Positions 16,791 to 26,468 of a DNA stretch of 53,389 bases are shown one piece after another. The position numbers were made by a program, and so were the translations under genes. The notes beneath the pieces are model-generated. The model was not told the origin of the DNA. It searched no databases and was given only the letters and a program-made list of their open reading frames with translations. Origin of the DNA: Magnetococcales bacterium (lineage in GTDB: Bacteria > Pseudomonadota > Magnetococcia > Magnetococcales > JADFZT01); contig JADFZT010000028.1 of the NCBI GenBank assembly GCA_015232395.1, forward strand, positions 1-53,389, given 5' to 3'. The first letter of the stretch is position 1, and each line of letters starts with the position of its first letter.

Positions 16791-19700
16791 ATGTCACTGA
16801 AACGCTCTGGTTTACAAAGCCTGTTATTCGTCCTCATTTCAATCATTTGCCTCTCTGGCGCAGCCCAAGCCGATGGCCTTCGGGTGGTTGAGTTTAAGGA
16901 GCGGGCACTGGATGGCAAGTCGGCTCTGTCCCTGCTCTTTTCATCCCCCCTGTCGGTCAAGGGGGATGCGGATGCTTATATCACCGTGGACCAGGGGGAG
17001 GGAAAGCCAGTCGATGGCGCTTGGGTGTTGGGGGAAAATCGGCGGCGGCTCTATTTTCCCCATGTGTTGCCTGAGACCAGCTATCGGGTGCAGGTGGTGG
17101 CGGGGCTTACCGGGGAAAATGGGGTGCGCCTGGGAGTGCCTTTCGTCGATCAGCTCAAAACCCGCTCCATGGATCCCGCTTTTGGTTTTGCCAGCCGGGG
17201 AGCGGTGCTGCCAGCCCGGCTTTCCAACGGGCTCCCCATCATGACGGTCAACGTCCCTGAAGTGGATGTGCAGTTTCTTCGGGTGAAGTCCGACAAGCTC
17301 GGGGCCTTCCTCAATCAATTTTATTGGACCAGCCAGGGGCGGCATTGGGATACGGCGCTCGATCCCATGCATGTTTTTACCGAAAGCGTGCGCCTGGTTC
17401 GTTTCGAAACCAAAGCCCAAGCCAACACCCGCACCATCACCCACCTGCCCGTCGAGGATATTCCCGAACTCAAGCAGCCCGGGCTTTATATCGCGGTGAT
17501 GAGTCGTCCCAATCGGTTTGGGAAATATATCACCAGCCACTTTTTCATCAGCGACATCGGCCTGCACCTGCGAACCTATGCCGAAGGGATCTCCCTCCAT
17601 GCCGCTTCCCTTGAAACAGGCCAGCCCCTCTCAGGGGTGGATGTGGAGATATTGGACAGCAAGGGCAAGCTCCTGGAAAAGGGCATCACCGATCAGGAGG
17701 GGGGGCTGAAGCTGGGGGCTCACAGTAAAAACAATCAGGTGTTGGTGGCCAGGCAAGGGGCGCATCTGTCGTTTCTCTCTTTTCGGGAGCCTGCCCTCGA
17801 TCTTTCCGCTTATGAAATTTCCGGGCGGCCCCAGCTCAGTCGAGAGGCGTTTATCTATGGCCCCCGGGATCTCTATCGTCCGGGGGAGGAGATCGATTTT
17901 TCGGTACTGCTTCGGGATGGGGATGGTCGCGCCGTCGCTTCTCAGCCATTGACCGCTGTTTTGAAAAAGCCCGGTGGCAAGGTTGCAGCCCGCAAGATAT
18001 TGCCTCCCCAGGGGTTGGGTTATTACCGCTGGCAATCGATTCTGCCTGAGGATGCCCCCACCGGAAAATGGGAACTCACGGTCCAGGTGGATCCCGGCGC
18101 CAAATCCCCCCTCTCCAAGTTTCGCTTTCATGTTGAGGAGTTTTTGCCGGAGCGGATGAAGCTTGAGCTGGAGAGTGATCAAGCTCGCTTGAAGCCGGAT
18201 GAAGCCTTTCAGGTAGCGGTGTCAGGGGCCTATCTCTATGGCGCTCCTGCTGCTGGTAATCGTTTCAAGGCGGTTTTGAACATCCATCGGGATCATCACC
18301 CGGTGGCCGCGCTGGATGATTTTTTCTTTGGGGATCAGGACGCCAAAACCACCACCTCCCGCCAGGAGTTGTCCGACGGTCCCCTGGATGATCAGGGGCG
18401 GATGATCGTGACGATTCCCCCAGCCGCCAAAGCGGTACAAACCCCCCAAAAAATCCAGCTCACCGGTAGTCTTTTCGAGACCGGTGGCCGTCCGGTCACC
18501 CGCTCCATTGCCCGCACCATCTGGCCAAGTGAGGCACTGGTGGGGGTGCGGCCCCTCTATTCGGGCAAACATGCCGAGGGGGATTCAACCGCTTCCTTTG
18601 AGATCGTCAAGGCGGATTTTGCGGGATCGATGCTGCCTGCCAAAGGGTTGCAGGTGTCGGTGATTCACGAAGAGCGGGACTATTTTTGGAGCTACAGCGA
18701 GGGGGGGGGATGGCGCTATGAACACAGCGAGTCCCACTATCCGGTGTTGGAGCGGGATTTAACGCTGGCCCCAGGAAAAACCGGGCAGATCGATGTGCCG
18801 GTCAAATATGGCAACTATCGATTGGAAATCCGCGATAGCGAAACCAAGCTCCTCACCCGTTATCGTTTTGAAGCGGGTTGGAACTGGCAATCCCGGGCCG
18901 CCTCTGCCCAGGCGCGACCGGATCGGGTGGGGATGGCTCTGGATAAGGCGAGCTATCAAGCCGGAGATATTCTTCAACTCACCCTCACCCCTCCCCATGG
19001 GGGGGAAGCCTTGATTGTGGTGGAGGGAGATCGCTCTCTCTGGCAGGGTCGCATGGATGTGCCCGCTGAGGGAATTCAGGTAGCCATTCCGGTGGATGAA
19101 AGCTGGCAGCGCCACGATCTTTATATCAGCGCTGTGGTTTTTCGCCCCGGCTCCAACCGGGAAAAAATCACCCCCAACCGGGCCATCGGCTTGATTCATC
19201 TGCCTCTGGACCGACAAGCACGCAAGCTGGAAGTGGCTGTGGAGGTCGCTGAAAAAAGCGAGCCTGAAAAACCCCTGCCCATCTCGGTTAACCTCCCTGA
19301 AATGGCCGATCAGGAGGTGCTGGTGACGGTGGCGGCTGTGGATGTGGGTATCTTGAACATCACCGATTTTGCCACCCCGGATGCCCACGCCTGGTTTTTT
19401 GATAAACGCCGCTATGGGGTGGGTCAGCGGGATCTTTATGGGCGGGTGATCGAAAGCATGGATGGGGTGCGGGCCGGGATGCGCTTTGGTGGCGATGCGC
19501 CGCTGAAATCCCGCTCCAAAAAGCCCCATGCCGAAGTAAAAACCGTGGCTCTCTTCAGTGGTCCGGTGGCGGTGGATGGGGAGGGCCATGCCGAGGTGAT
19601 GTTGGAGGTGCCGGATTTTAACGGCGCACTCCGGGTGATGGTTCTGGCTTTTGGTGAGGAGCAATTCGGGACAGCGGAAAAGGAGATTATCGTTGCCGCC

Positions 19701-21626
19701 CCGGTGATCGCCGAAATCGCCGCCCCCCGCTTTTTGGCAGCTGGAGATCAAGCCTTTCTTACCTTGGATCTGACCAACGCCAGTGGCCACGATCAGGCGT
19801 TACAGCTACAGCTCAACGTCACCTCCCCCCTGGCCATGGCGCCGGTCAGCGAGACGGTTTCCCTGGGAGATGGCGAAAAAACCACCCTGCGCTATCCTCT
19901 CACCACGGAGTCTGCTTATGGTGTGGGCAAGATTCAATTGCGCCTGACAGGGAAGAGTCCTGAAGCCGGGGAGGGGAGCCCTGAAGCCGGGGAGGCTATC
20001 GCGCTTTCCCGCAGTTGGGAGTTGATGGTGCGTCCCGGTTATCCCGGAGAGCGGCGGGTGGAGCGGCAGGTGTTGGTACCTGGGGCCCAATGGACCATGC
20101 CCGATAACCTCATGGATGGATTGATGCCCGCCACGGCTGAGGTGGATCTGCGCCTTTCCAGCTGGCCCCCCTTAAACCTGCGACCGGTGCTCAAAGGGCT
20201 GTTGGGTTATCCCTACGGCTGCCTGGAGCAGACCACCAGTCGGGCCTTTCCATTGTTGGTGATGGGGGTCAATAAAGCCCAGCGGCTGGGGTTGAAACCT
20301 CTCTCCAGTAAAGAACGAAAAAGACGTATCGAAATGGCCATTGATCGCCTCTCCGGCATGCAGCGCCCCGATGGCAGCTTTGGACTCTGGCGCGCCAATG
20401 ATGATCCTGAAATCTGGCTCACCCCCTATGTGCTCGATTTTCTCCTGGATGCCCGGGTGCGTGGCTTTCAGGTGCCGGAAGCGATGATGCAAAAGGGGCT
20501 TGATTATCTCCTGAAAGGGTTGCGGGCCGGGGGGCGGCGGATGATCCCGGGGATGAGTGAAGCTGTGGACCATCTGCGTTTTGCCGCCAACAGCTATGCC
20601 GGATATGTGCTCTCCCGTTTGGGCCGGGCACCCCTGGGCGCTCTGCGCATTCTTCACGACAACGACCGCAAGCACGCCCTTTCCGGTTTGCCCTTGGTGC
20701 ATCTGGGGCTTGCGCTGAAGGCTCAGGGGGATGAACGCAGGGCGGATGAAGCATTGCAGGAAGCGGTGGACAAAGTCCGTAAGGGGGATGCCTATCTGGG
20801 GGATTATGGCAGCCCCTCCCGGGATACCGCTCTCATGATCTATCTCTTGCAGGGCCATGGCCATGAGATCGAGGATCTGCCCTTTCGCCTGGATCAGGAG
20901 ATGGGTGAGCGCCGTTGGTTCAGTACCCAGGAGCGCTTTGCCCTCTTTGCCGCCGGGGAAGCCCTCACCAAGAACAGCCAGCAGTCGTGGTCCGGCATCA
21001 TCCAGGTGGGGGAGCAGGGCTATCCCTTTACCATGAAGGGGGATCTGGCGATGCAGTTTAACTCGGAATCCTTGGCCCAAAAACCTGGCATCATCTCCCG
21101 GGCCGCCTTCCCCCTCTATGGCATTCTGGAGACCACCGGTTATGGGGAGAAACCCCCTTCGGAAAAATCGGACATCCTCCACATTACCCGGGATTATTAT
21201 CGTATGGATGGTACGGAGGCGACCTCCACCATACGCTCCGGGGATTTGTTGGTTGTGCATCTTCAGGTGAAGAGCACCAAAACCATGGAGCACGGCTTGG
21301 TGGTGGATCTGCTACCCGCCGGGCTGGAGATCGAAAACGCCAACCTGAGCCAGGGGGAGTCTTTGGGCGAGGTGGAAATCGCCGGGATCAAACCGGCTGC
21401 GGCCATGGCAGAGCGTCACATTCGCCACCTGGAATATCGGGATGATCGTTTTGTGGCGGCGGTGGCGTTGGGGCAAAATCGAATCCACCATCTTTTTTAT
21501 CTGGTGCGGGTGGTGAGCCCGGGGCAATTTTTTGTGCCGCCCCCCTTTGCCGAGGATATGTATAACCCGGACCGCTATGGCCTGGGAGCGAGTCCGGGGG
21601 TGATGACGGTTGTGGATCAACCCTAA
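16791..21626 (+). CDS. Bacterial alpha-2-macroglobulin (YfhM/ECAM type)
   Basis: The 1611-residue protein has a Sec signal peptide (LLFVLISIICLSGAAQA) and an array of macroglobulin domains. It keeps the thioester motif GCLEQTTS (C1144), which in this family forms the reactive bond that traps attacking proteases. MG-like segments (YRPGEEIDFSVLLRDG, the GPV...DGEGHAEVML bait-side strand) and the alpha-toroid after the thioester (IDRLSGMQRPDGSFGLW) are recognisable. There is no lipobox cysteine, unlike E. coli YfhM, so it may be soluble in the periplasm. The ATG at 16773 is possible, but GGAAG precedes the ATG at 16791 at better spacing. It overlaps the pbpC start by 17 bp, the classical partnership for defence at sites of wall damage. 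Confidence 0.9.
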   Translation: MSLKRSGLQSLLFVLISIICLSGAAQADGLRVVEFKERALDGKSALSLLFSSPLSVKGDADAYITVDQGEGKPVDGAWVLGENRRRLYFPHVLPETSYRVQVVAGLTGENGVRLGVPFVDQLKTRSMDPAFGFASRGAVLPARLSNGLPIMTVNVPEVDVQFLRVKSDKLGAFLNQFYWTSQGRHWDTALDPMHVFTESVRLVRFETKAQANTRTITHLPVEDIPELKQPGLYIAVMSRPNRFGKYITSHFFISDIGLHLRTYAEGISLHAASLETGQPLSGVDVEILDSKGKLLEKGITDQEGGLKLGAHSKNNQVLVARQGAHLSFLSFREPALDLSAYEISGRPQLSREAFIYGPRDLYRPGEEIDFSVLLRDGDGRAVASQPLTAVLKKPGGKVAARKILPPQGLGYYRWQSILPEDAPTGKWELTVQVDPGAKSPLSKFRFHVEEFLPERMKLELESDQARLKPDEAFQVAVSGAYLYGAPAAGNRFKAVLNIHRDHHPVAALDDFFFGDQDAKTTTSRQELSDGPLDDQGRMIVTIPPAAKAVQTPQKIQLTGSLFETGGRPVTRSIARTIWPSEALVGVRPLYSGKHAEGDSTASFEIVKADFAGSMLPAKGLQVSVIHEERDYFWSYSEGGGWRYEHSESHYPVLERDLTLAPGKTGQIDVPVKYGNYRLEIRDSETKLLTRYRFEAGWNWQSRAASAQARPDRVGMALDKASYQAGDILQLTLTPPHGGEALIVVEGDRSLWQGRMDVPAEGIQVAIPVDESWQRHDLYISAVVFRPGSNREKITPNRAIGLIHLPLDRQARKLEVAVEVAEKSEPEKPLPISVNLPEMADQEVLVTVAAVDVGILNITDFATPDAHAWFFDKRRYGVGQRDLYGRVIESMDGVRAGMRFGGDAPLKSRSKKPHAEVKTVALFSGPVAVDGEGHAEVMLEVPDFNGALRVMVLAFGEEQFGTAEKEIIVAAPVIAEIAAPRFLAAGDQAFLTLDLTNASGHDQALQLQLNVTSPLAMAPVSETVSLGDGEKTTLRYPLTTESAYGVGKIQLRLTGKSPEAGEGSPEAGEAIALSRSWELMVRPGYPGERRVERQVLVPGAQWTMPDNLMDGLMPATAEVDLRLSSWPPLNLRPVLKGLLGYPYGCLEQTTSRAFPLLVMGVNKAQRLGLKPLSSKERKRRIEMAIDRLSGMQRPDGSFGLWRANDDPEIWLTPYVLDFLLDARVRGFQVPEAMMQKGLDYLLKGLRAGGRRMIPGMSEAVDHLRFAANSYAGYVLSRLGRAPLGALRILHDNDRKHALSGLPLVHLGLALKAQGDERRADEALQEAVDKVRKGDAYLGDYGSPSRDTALMIYLLQGHGHEIEDLPFRLDQEMGERRWFSTQERFALFAAGEALTKNSQQSWSGIIQVGEQGYPFTMKGDLAMQFNSESLAQKPGIISRAAFPLYGILETTGYGEKPPSEKSDILHITRDYYRMDGTEATSTIRSGDLLVVHLQVKSTKTMEHGLVVDLLPAGLEIENANLSQGESLGEVEIAGIKPAAAMAERHIRHLEYRDDRFVAAVALGQNRIHHLFYLVRVVSPGQFFVPPPFAEDMYNPDRYGLGASPGVMTVVDQP

Positions 21627-23973
21627 GCGCTGGGGCAGGGGCGGGCTGATATTCATCGGGGTCGGGCTGTTTTTGTCAGCAGGATTTTTCCTGCTGGATC
21701 ATCTCTTCCCTCTGCCCCAAGCCCGTATCTCCGCCGGGGGCAGTGCTGTGGTGACGGCTCGGGATGCCACCCCGCTGCGGGCCTTTGCCGATCAGCGGGG
21801 GGTGTGGCGTCATCCGGTCTTGCCGGGTGAAGTCTCCCCCCTCTTTATCGAAGCGCTTTTGGGCTATGAAGATCGCTGGTTTTATCACCATCCCGGGGTC
21901 AATCCCTTCTCCCTGCTGCGCGCCTTCTGGCAGTGGCTTGATCAGGGCCGGGTAATCTCCGGGGGCTCCACCCTCACCATGCAGGTGGCCCGCCTGCTCG
22001 ACCCCCACCCCCGCACCCTGGGGGGCAAGCTTCGGCAAATCTTTCGGGCCTTGCAGTTGGAGCTGCACCATAGCAAAACCGAAATTCTCAGCCACTATCT
22101 CAACCTTGCCCCCTACGGTGGACCTCTGGAGGGGGTGCAAGCCGCCAGTTATGCCTATCTGGGTAAAAGTGCCGAGACCTTGAGCCATGCGGAAGCGGCT
22201 TTGCTTGCGGTACTTCCCCAAGCCCCCTCCCGCCTGCGTCCCGACCGCCATCCCCAGCGCGCTCAAAAGGCTCGGGACAAGGTGTTGGATCGTCTGGGAA
22301 AGTTTCATATCTGGGAGGATCAAACCATAGGGGAGGCCAAGGAGGAGCGGGTGGTCAACCTGCCCTTTGAATCCCCCATGACCGCTCCCCTCCTGGCCAG
22401 GCGATTGAAAGAGGCAGCCCGCAAACAGGGACGCCTCATCACCACCATTGATGCCCCCCTGCAATGGCATCTGGAAAGCCGCTTATCCGGATGGATTGAA
22501 GGGCTCCCCCCAGGCACATCCGGGGCGATCTTGGTGATCGATAACGAAGCGCTTCAGGTGCGGGCTTATCTCGGCTCGGCGGCTTTTGAGAATGACGGTC
22601 GTTTTGGTCATGTGGATATGATTCAGGCCAAACGTTCTCCGGGGTCAACGCTGAAGCCGTTTCTGTATGGATTTGCCTTGGATGATGGTTTGATCCACTC
22701 CGAAAGTTTGCTGGTGGATGCCCCCCAAAGCTTCAAGGGGTATCGGCCTGGAAATTTTCATGGGGGATTTTACGGGCCGGTGAGTGTGGGGGAGGCGCTG
22801 CATAAATCCCTGAACATTCCGGCGGTGGATGTGATGGATCGGTTGGGGCCGAAGCGGTTTGTGGCGCGGCTGAGAAATGGGGGGGTCAAGCTTGAGATAC
22901 CCGGGAGCGGGCAGCCGAGCCTGGCGGTGATTTTGGGGGGGGTGGGGGTGAGTCTGGAAGCCCTCGTCGGGGGGTATGCCGCCCTTGCCCGGGGAGGGAT
23001 GAGCGGGAGGGTGCGCTTGACCGAAGCCACCCCCTCGCAGGAGCGGCGCATGCTCTCTCCGGGGGCGGCTTGGATCATCCGGTATATTTTGGCGAAAAAT
23101 CCCCGCCCCAATGAATCTGTGATCGAAGTGGATGGCGTCTCTCCCCGGCGCTTGGCCTGGAAGACCGGCACCAGCTATGGTTTTCGGGATGCCTGGGCTT
23201 TGGGGGTGACGGATCGGTTGACCGTTGGGGTGTGGGTAGGGCGTCCTGACGGCACGCCGTTGCCAGGTCACTATGGAGCGGTGACGGCTGCACCGATTTT
23301 GTTTGATGTGGTGGATGGTTTGCCTGCCAGGCTTTTGTGGGGGGATCCGCCCCAGAAGCCTGCCAGTGTTTCCGAGAGGATCATCTGCTGGCCTTTGGGA
23401 ACCCTCCTGAAGCCGACTGACCACCAACGTGGTTTATGCCATCAGCAAAGGAGTGCCTGGATATTGGCCCAAACCGCTCCGGGGACTCTGCCGGATCGTT
23501 TGGAAAAAGTCTGGCGGAGCAATCCCCTGGCCTATTGGATCAATCCTGAGAGTGGTTTGCGGGTGGATGAGGGGTGTTCTGTTGCCAAGCGGGAGGCTCG
23601 TTGGTTGGCTTTTTGGCCTTTGGGGGTGCATCCGTGGCTCTCTGGAGATCTCATCCAAAAATCAACCCTGCCTCTCCGGGATCCTGCCTGTCCTGTCGGG
23701 ATTGATCACCACCCCGCTCCCTTAAAGTTGACCGGAGTGGAAAACGGCAGCGTGTTGCGCCGGGCTGGGGAGGGGGGAGAGGATCCGGTGGTGACCCTTT
23801 CGGCATTGGGGGGTGGGGAGCGGCTCTATTGGTTGGTCAATCGGGAGATGAAGCAGGAAAGCCGTGCTGGGGGGATGTTTCGGTATGTTTTCCGGAAGCC
23901 GGGGGGGTATGAAATAACGGTGATGGATGAGGCGGGGCGTTATGATCGGGTTCAGATCCGGGTAGCTCCGTGA
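21610..23973 (+). CDS. pbpC: Penicillin-binding protein 1C (PbpC)
   Basis: The 787-residue bifunctional wall enzyme has one N-terminal membrane helix (about 13-30) and then a GT51 transglycosylase domain (GYEDRWFYHHPGVNP with E87; GGSTLTMQVARLL). The transpeptidase domain follows, with SPGSTLKPF (S346), SLNIPA and KTGTSYGFRDAW (K518), and the C-terminal biPBP_C domain typical of PbpC. All catalytic motifs are intact. It polymerises and cross-links peptidoglycan at the outer face of the inner membrane. The start is a TTG inside the end of the macroglobulin gene, so translation is probably coupled. Confidence 0.92.
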   Translation: MWINPKRWGRGGLIFIGVGLFLSAGFFLLDHLFPLPQARISAGGSAVVTARDATPLRAFADQRGVWRHPVLPGEVSPLFIEALLGYEDRWFYHHPGVNPFSLLRAFWQWLDQGRVISGGSTLTMQVARLLDPHPRTLGGKLRQIFRALQLELHHSKTEILSHYLNLAPYGGPLEGVQAASYAYLGKSAETLSHAEAALLAVLPQAPSRLRPDRHPQRAQKARDKVLDRLGKFHIWEDQTIGEAKEERVVNLPFESPMTAPLLARRLKEAARKQGRLITTIDAPLQWHLESRLSGWIEGLPPGTSGAILVIDNEALQVRAYLGSAAFENDGRFGHVDMIQAKRSPGSTLKPFLYGFALDDGLIHSESLLVDAPQSFKGYRPGNFHGGFYGPVSVGEALHKSLNIPAVDVMDRLGPKRFVARLRNGGVKLEIPGSGQPSLAVILGGVGVSLEALVGGYAALARGGMSGRVRLTEATPSQERRMLSPGAAWIIRYILAKNPRPNESVIEVDGVSPRRLAWKTGTSYGFRDAWALGVTDRLTVGVWVGRPDGTPLPGHYGAVTAAPILFDVVDGLPARLLWGDPPQKPASVSERIICWPLGTLLKPTDHQRGLCHQQRSAWILAQTAPGTLPDRLEKVWRSNPLAYWINPESGLRVDEGCSVAKREARWLAFWPLGVHPWLSGDLIQKSTLPLRDPACPVGIDHHPAPLKLTGVENGSVLRRAGEGGEDPVVTLSALGGGERLYWLVNREMKQESRAGGMFRYVFRKPGGYEITVMDEAGRYDRVQIRVAP

Positions 23974-24225
23974 CCTATGACCTGAAAAAATATAGCGTGA
24001 TACATAACGCGTGAAGCGATATAAGGATTTGTCAGCGTGGAATCGCCTTTGATCCATTTTGGTGATTGATTCATGGGTCCATAGGGCTGTTTTAGGGGTT
24101 GGTTGGCCTCTCAATTGCACAAAAAATGTGAAAAGACCCTGTGAAAAGAGCTAGGCAGAGTAAGCGCACTGAAAACACTCTGGAGAGAGTGGTCTACCAA
24201 GCTCAAAACAAGAGGATTTTCAACC

Positions 24226-24357
24226 ATGAAAAGGCAAACCAGCTGGATTCGATCATCGCTGGAGATCTCCAATCCCCTCAAAAAGCTTCAGGAGAGCGCC
24301 CTCATCGCAGGCCTGCTCCTCACCCTGTTCTATCTGCCCTCCCTCTGGATCCGCTAG
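24226..24357 (+). CDS. Small single-helix membrane peptide (43 residues), unknown
   Basis: An ATG at 24226 is preceded by AAGAGG at 10 nt. It encodes a basic N-terminus (MKRQTSWIRSSLEISNPLKK) and one hydrophobic stretch (SALIAGLLLTLFYLPSLWI) before TAG. It ends 26 bp before the glycosyltransferase start, so the two are probably co-transcribed. The basic-then-hydrophobic layout predicts an inner-membrane peptide with its N-terminus inside. I do not recognise a family. It could also be a leader peptide. Confidence 0.5.
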   Translation: MKRQTSWIRSSLEISNPLKKLQESALIAGLLLTLFYLPSLWIR

Positions 24358-24383
24358 GGGAGATTCCCTGAAAGGAAACCGCC

Positions 24384-25394
24384 GTGCCACCCACCGGCAA
24401 GCCTTTGAAACTGCTGACTCTGAACTGCCACGAGGCGTGGATCCATCAGCTGGGATATCTCAAGGGTCACCTCGACATTGTCGATGGCCTGCCCAATCGC
24501 CAGCCAGCCTCTTGGGATACCTTTGCCCGTCCTGTGCCTGAAAAGGGTCGCCTGATCACCCTGTCAGAAGCTTTGGCAAAGGGCACCAGCCACGATTATG
24601 ACTGCCTGATCGCCCACAATCTGTCGGATTTGATGGATCTGAAAACCCTCCCCGGCCCCCGGATTTTGGTGCTGCACACCACCCTGGATGGTCGCATCCG
24701 GGGGAGCGCACCAGGGGGGCGAAGTCCGGAGCAGATTCGGGAGGTGATGAAGCAATATCTCGCCATGATCGGGGGGCATGTGGTGGCGGTCTCCCGTCTT
24801 AAGGGCCAATCCTGGGGAGCGCTGGGGGATGTGGTGCCGTTTGGAGCGGATGTTAATCAATACCCTCCCTGGCGTGGGGAGATTGCCGCTGGCATCCGCA
24901 TTGCCAATCAGATTACCGCCAAGGGGGCTGTTCTGATGTGGGATTTTCACGAGGCGGCTTTTGGATCATTACCGGTGAGGCTGGTCGGGCACAATCCGGA
25001 TCTGGCTGGGGTGACCCCTTCCAAAAGCTGGGATGATCTAAAAAATCTCCTTGCCTCCCACCGTTTTTTTATCCACACCGCCCATCCCGATCTGGAAGAT
25101 GGCTACAACATGGCCACCCTGGAAGCGATGGCAGCGGGGCTTCCGGTACTCGGTAACAACCACCCCTCATCCCCTATCAAGAGTGGCGTGAGCGGCTTTC
25201 TTTCTGACGATCCTCTGGAGCTCAAAGCCCGGGCCGAAGAGTTGCTTCAAGATCCCGAGCGTGCTCGAAACATGGGTGAAGCCGCCAAAGAAGCGGTCCG
25301 AACCAAACTTTCCACCCAACGCTTTGCCCGCTCCTTTAGAAAATCCATTACCACGGCACAAAAAAAATATCGGCGGTTTCGCTTCAAGAAGTGA
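24384..25394 (+). CDS. GT4-like glycosyltransferase
   Basis: The 336-residue protein starts LKLLTLNCHEAWIHQLGYL and has a GT-B fold. The C-terminal donor-binding part is typical of GT4: LEDGYNMATLEAMAAGLPVLGNN, then SGVSGFLSDDPLELKARAEELL and the closing helix with NMGEAAKEAVRTKL. The ExxxxxxxE pattern (E in EDGYN and in LEAMA) is present. The sugar and acceptor cannot be read from sequence. Start is GTG with GAAAGGAAACC upstream. There is no signal peptide, so it acts in the cytoplasm or at the inner membrane face. No polysaccharide cluster surrounds it. Confidence 0.82.
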   Translation: MPPTGKPLKLLTLNCHEAWIHQLGYLKGHLDIVDGLPNRQPASWDTFARPVPEKGRLITLSEALAKGTSHDYDCLIAHNLSDLMDLKTLPGPRILVLHTTLDGRIRGSAPGGRSPEQIREVMKQYLAMIGGHVVAVSRLKGQSWGALGDVVPFGADVNQYPPWRGEIAAGIRIANQITAKGAVLMWDFHEAAFGSLPVRLVGHNPDLAGVTPSKSWDDLKNLLASHRFFIHTAHPDLEDGYNMATLEAMAAGLPVLGNNHPSSPIKSGVSGFLSDDPLELKARAEELLQDPERARNMGEAAKEAVRTKLSTQRFARSFRKSITTAQKKYRRFRFKK

Positions 25395-25559
25395 TGTTTC
25401 ACTGCAAGTGTGGGGGAGGAAAATCGATTGATGGCAGAGAAGGGTGGCTATTTATCCAAGAGGGAGAGGGGAATTTGCTAAAGTGGGTGAGCTTTCAACC
25501 GTTTCTTTTGCAGGCAGGGTGTGAGGCCACAGCAGCGCGTATCGAGATAGGTGCTATGG

Positions 25560-25967
25560 CTATTCACCAAACTTCAATCTCATAAAATGAGCCAGCTTTC
25601 TGTCTGAACCAAAAGCGTGGCCGCCAAACCAGCCAACGAAAAAGAGATATAAATCTTGAGGGGATGGTTTCGTTTTGATGGCTTCCTTGGTCTTGTTGTG
25701 AAGCTCTTTGATTAAAAGGACATGATCACTGCGATGGTTTTCCGAATCCGGATATTCGTATATACGCATTAAAATGTCTTCAGACTGAAAGTGCCACTTG
25801 GTATAGGCCATCACATCGTCCATCGCCTCGACGATTTGTTTCTGCGTCTGAAATGTATTACAGGCATTCAGGGCTTTGTTGACAATTTCTGTTAACCGCT
25901 TGTGTTGAACATCGATTTCCTTCAGACCGATCAGATAGTCATCGCTCCACTCGATTATTTCAGCCAT
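25560..25967 (-). CDS. Bacteriohemerythrin
   Basis: The 135-residue single-domain protein has the full di-iron ligand set of bacteriohemerythrins: H22 (DVQHKRL), H59 and E63 (WHFQSED), H78 and H82 (ENHRSDHV), H117 and D122 (GGHAFGSD). These proteins bind oxygen reversibly and are thought to store, deliver or sense it in microaerophiles. A strong purine-rich ribosome site (GAGAGGGAGAGGGA) precedes the ATG. It converges on the glycosyltransferase gene. A second hemerythrin domain occurs at the end of the multidomain protein at 39560-42181. Confidence 0.93.
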   Translation of the reverse strand: MAEIIEWSDDYLIGLKEIDVQHKRLTEIVNKALNACNTFQTQKQIVEAMDDVMAYTKWHFQSEDILMRIYEYPDSENHRSDHVLLIKELHNKTKEAIKTKPSPQDLYLFFVGWFGGHAFGSDRKLAHFMRLKFGE

Positions 25968-26468
25968 TCCCTCTCCCTCTCTTTTTGCTTGACCAGGCGC
26001 TCAGATCATTCTGGTTTCTATAGTCATATATGACCATATCATACCTGTCATGATTACAGATAGCCACCTTTTCAGATGTTTTTGAATGATGGAGATATGG
26101 AGATATTGTGCGTATGGTGATGTCAGGGGCTGTGAAACTGGCATCCGCACCATCAAATTTTCTTTAAATAACATAGGCAAGCATTTGTGTGCGAATACAC
26201 GAATACACGAATACACGAATACACGAATACACGAATACACGAATACACGAATACACGAAACTAGTGTGCTCATTATTTTTTGTCAAGAGCGATTACCGTT
26301 TTGATGGTACCTATCCTTTCTGGATATCTGGTTGCCCAAGCCTGGGCTATGCCGAGATGTTGGATAGGGATGATAAGAGAAAAATGATTTGAAACAAAAA
26401 GGTCAGGCCCGTTACAGCATCAGGTAGGGAGCATGGCTTGAACCCTGTGTAGCAGAGGGAAAGGGGGG
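25968..26468. other. Intergenic region holding the 8-bp microsatellite
   Basis: These 501 bases carry no supported gene. Short open frames on both strands exist only because the 8-bp repeat (listed separately) has no stop in any frame. The region is AT-richer than the flanking genes. The promoter of the leftward bacteriohemerythrin gene should lie in the left part. Confidence 0.5.
26193..26256. repeat. Perfect 8-bp tandem repeat, eight copies (GAATACAC)
   Basis: Eight identical head-to-tail copies of GAATACAC are followed by a partial GAA. Perfect identity suggests recent slippage and variable copy number. The array lies about 225 bp upstream of the bacteriohemerythrin start and about 210 bp beyond the stop of the zinc-ribbon gene. 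Confidence 0.95.

Noticed and set aside
18759-21293. Two long minus-strand open frames (18759-19790, 20172-21293) opposite the macroglobulin gene
   Set aside because: Both lie antisense to the conserved macroglobulin, including its thioester region, and resemble no protein family.
26193-26256. Octamer array considered as a CRISPR
   Set aside because: Units are 8 bp with no spacers and there are no cas genes; it is a simple microsatellite.
26001-26304. Open frames of 90 and 72 codons spanning the octamer array
   Set aside because: They exist because the repeat has no stop in any frame; no ribosome site or conserved sequence supports them.
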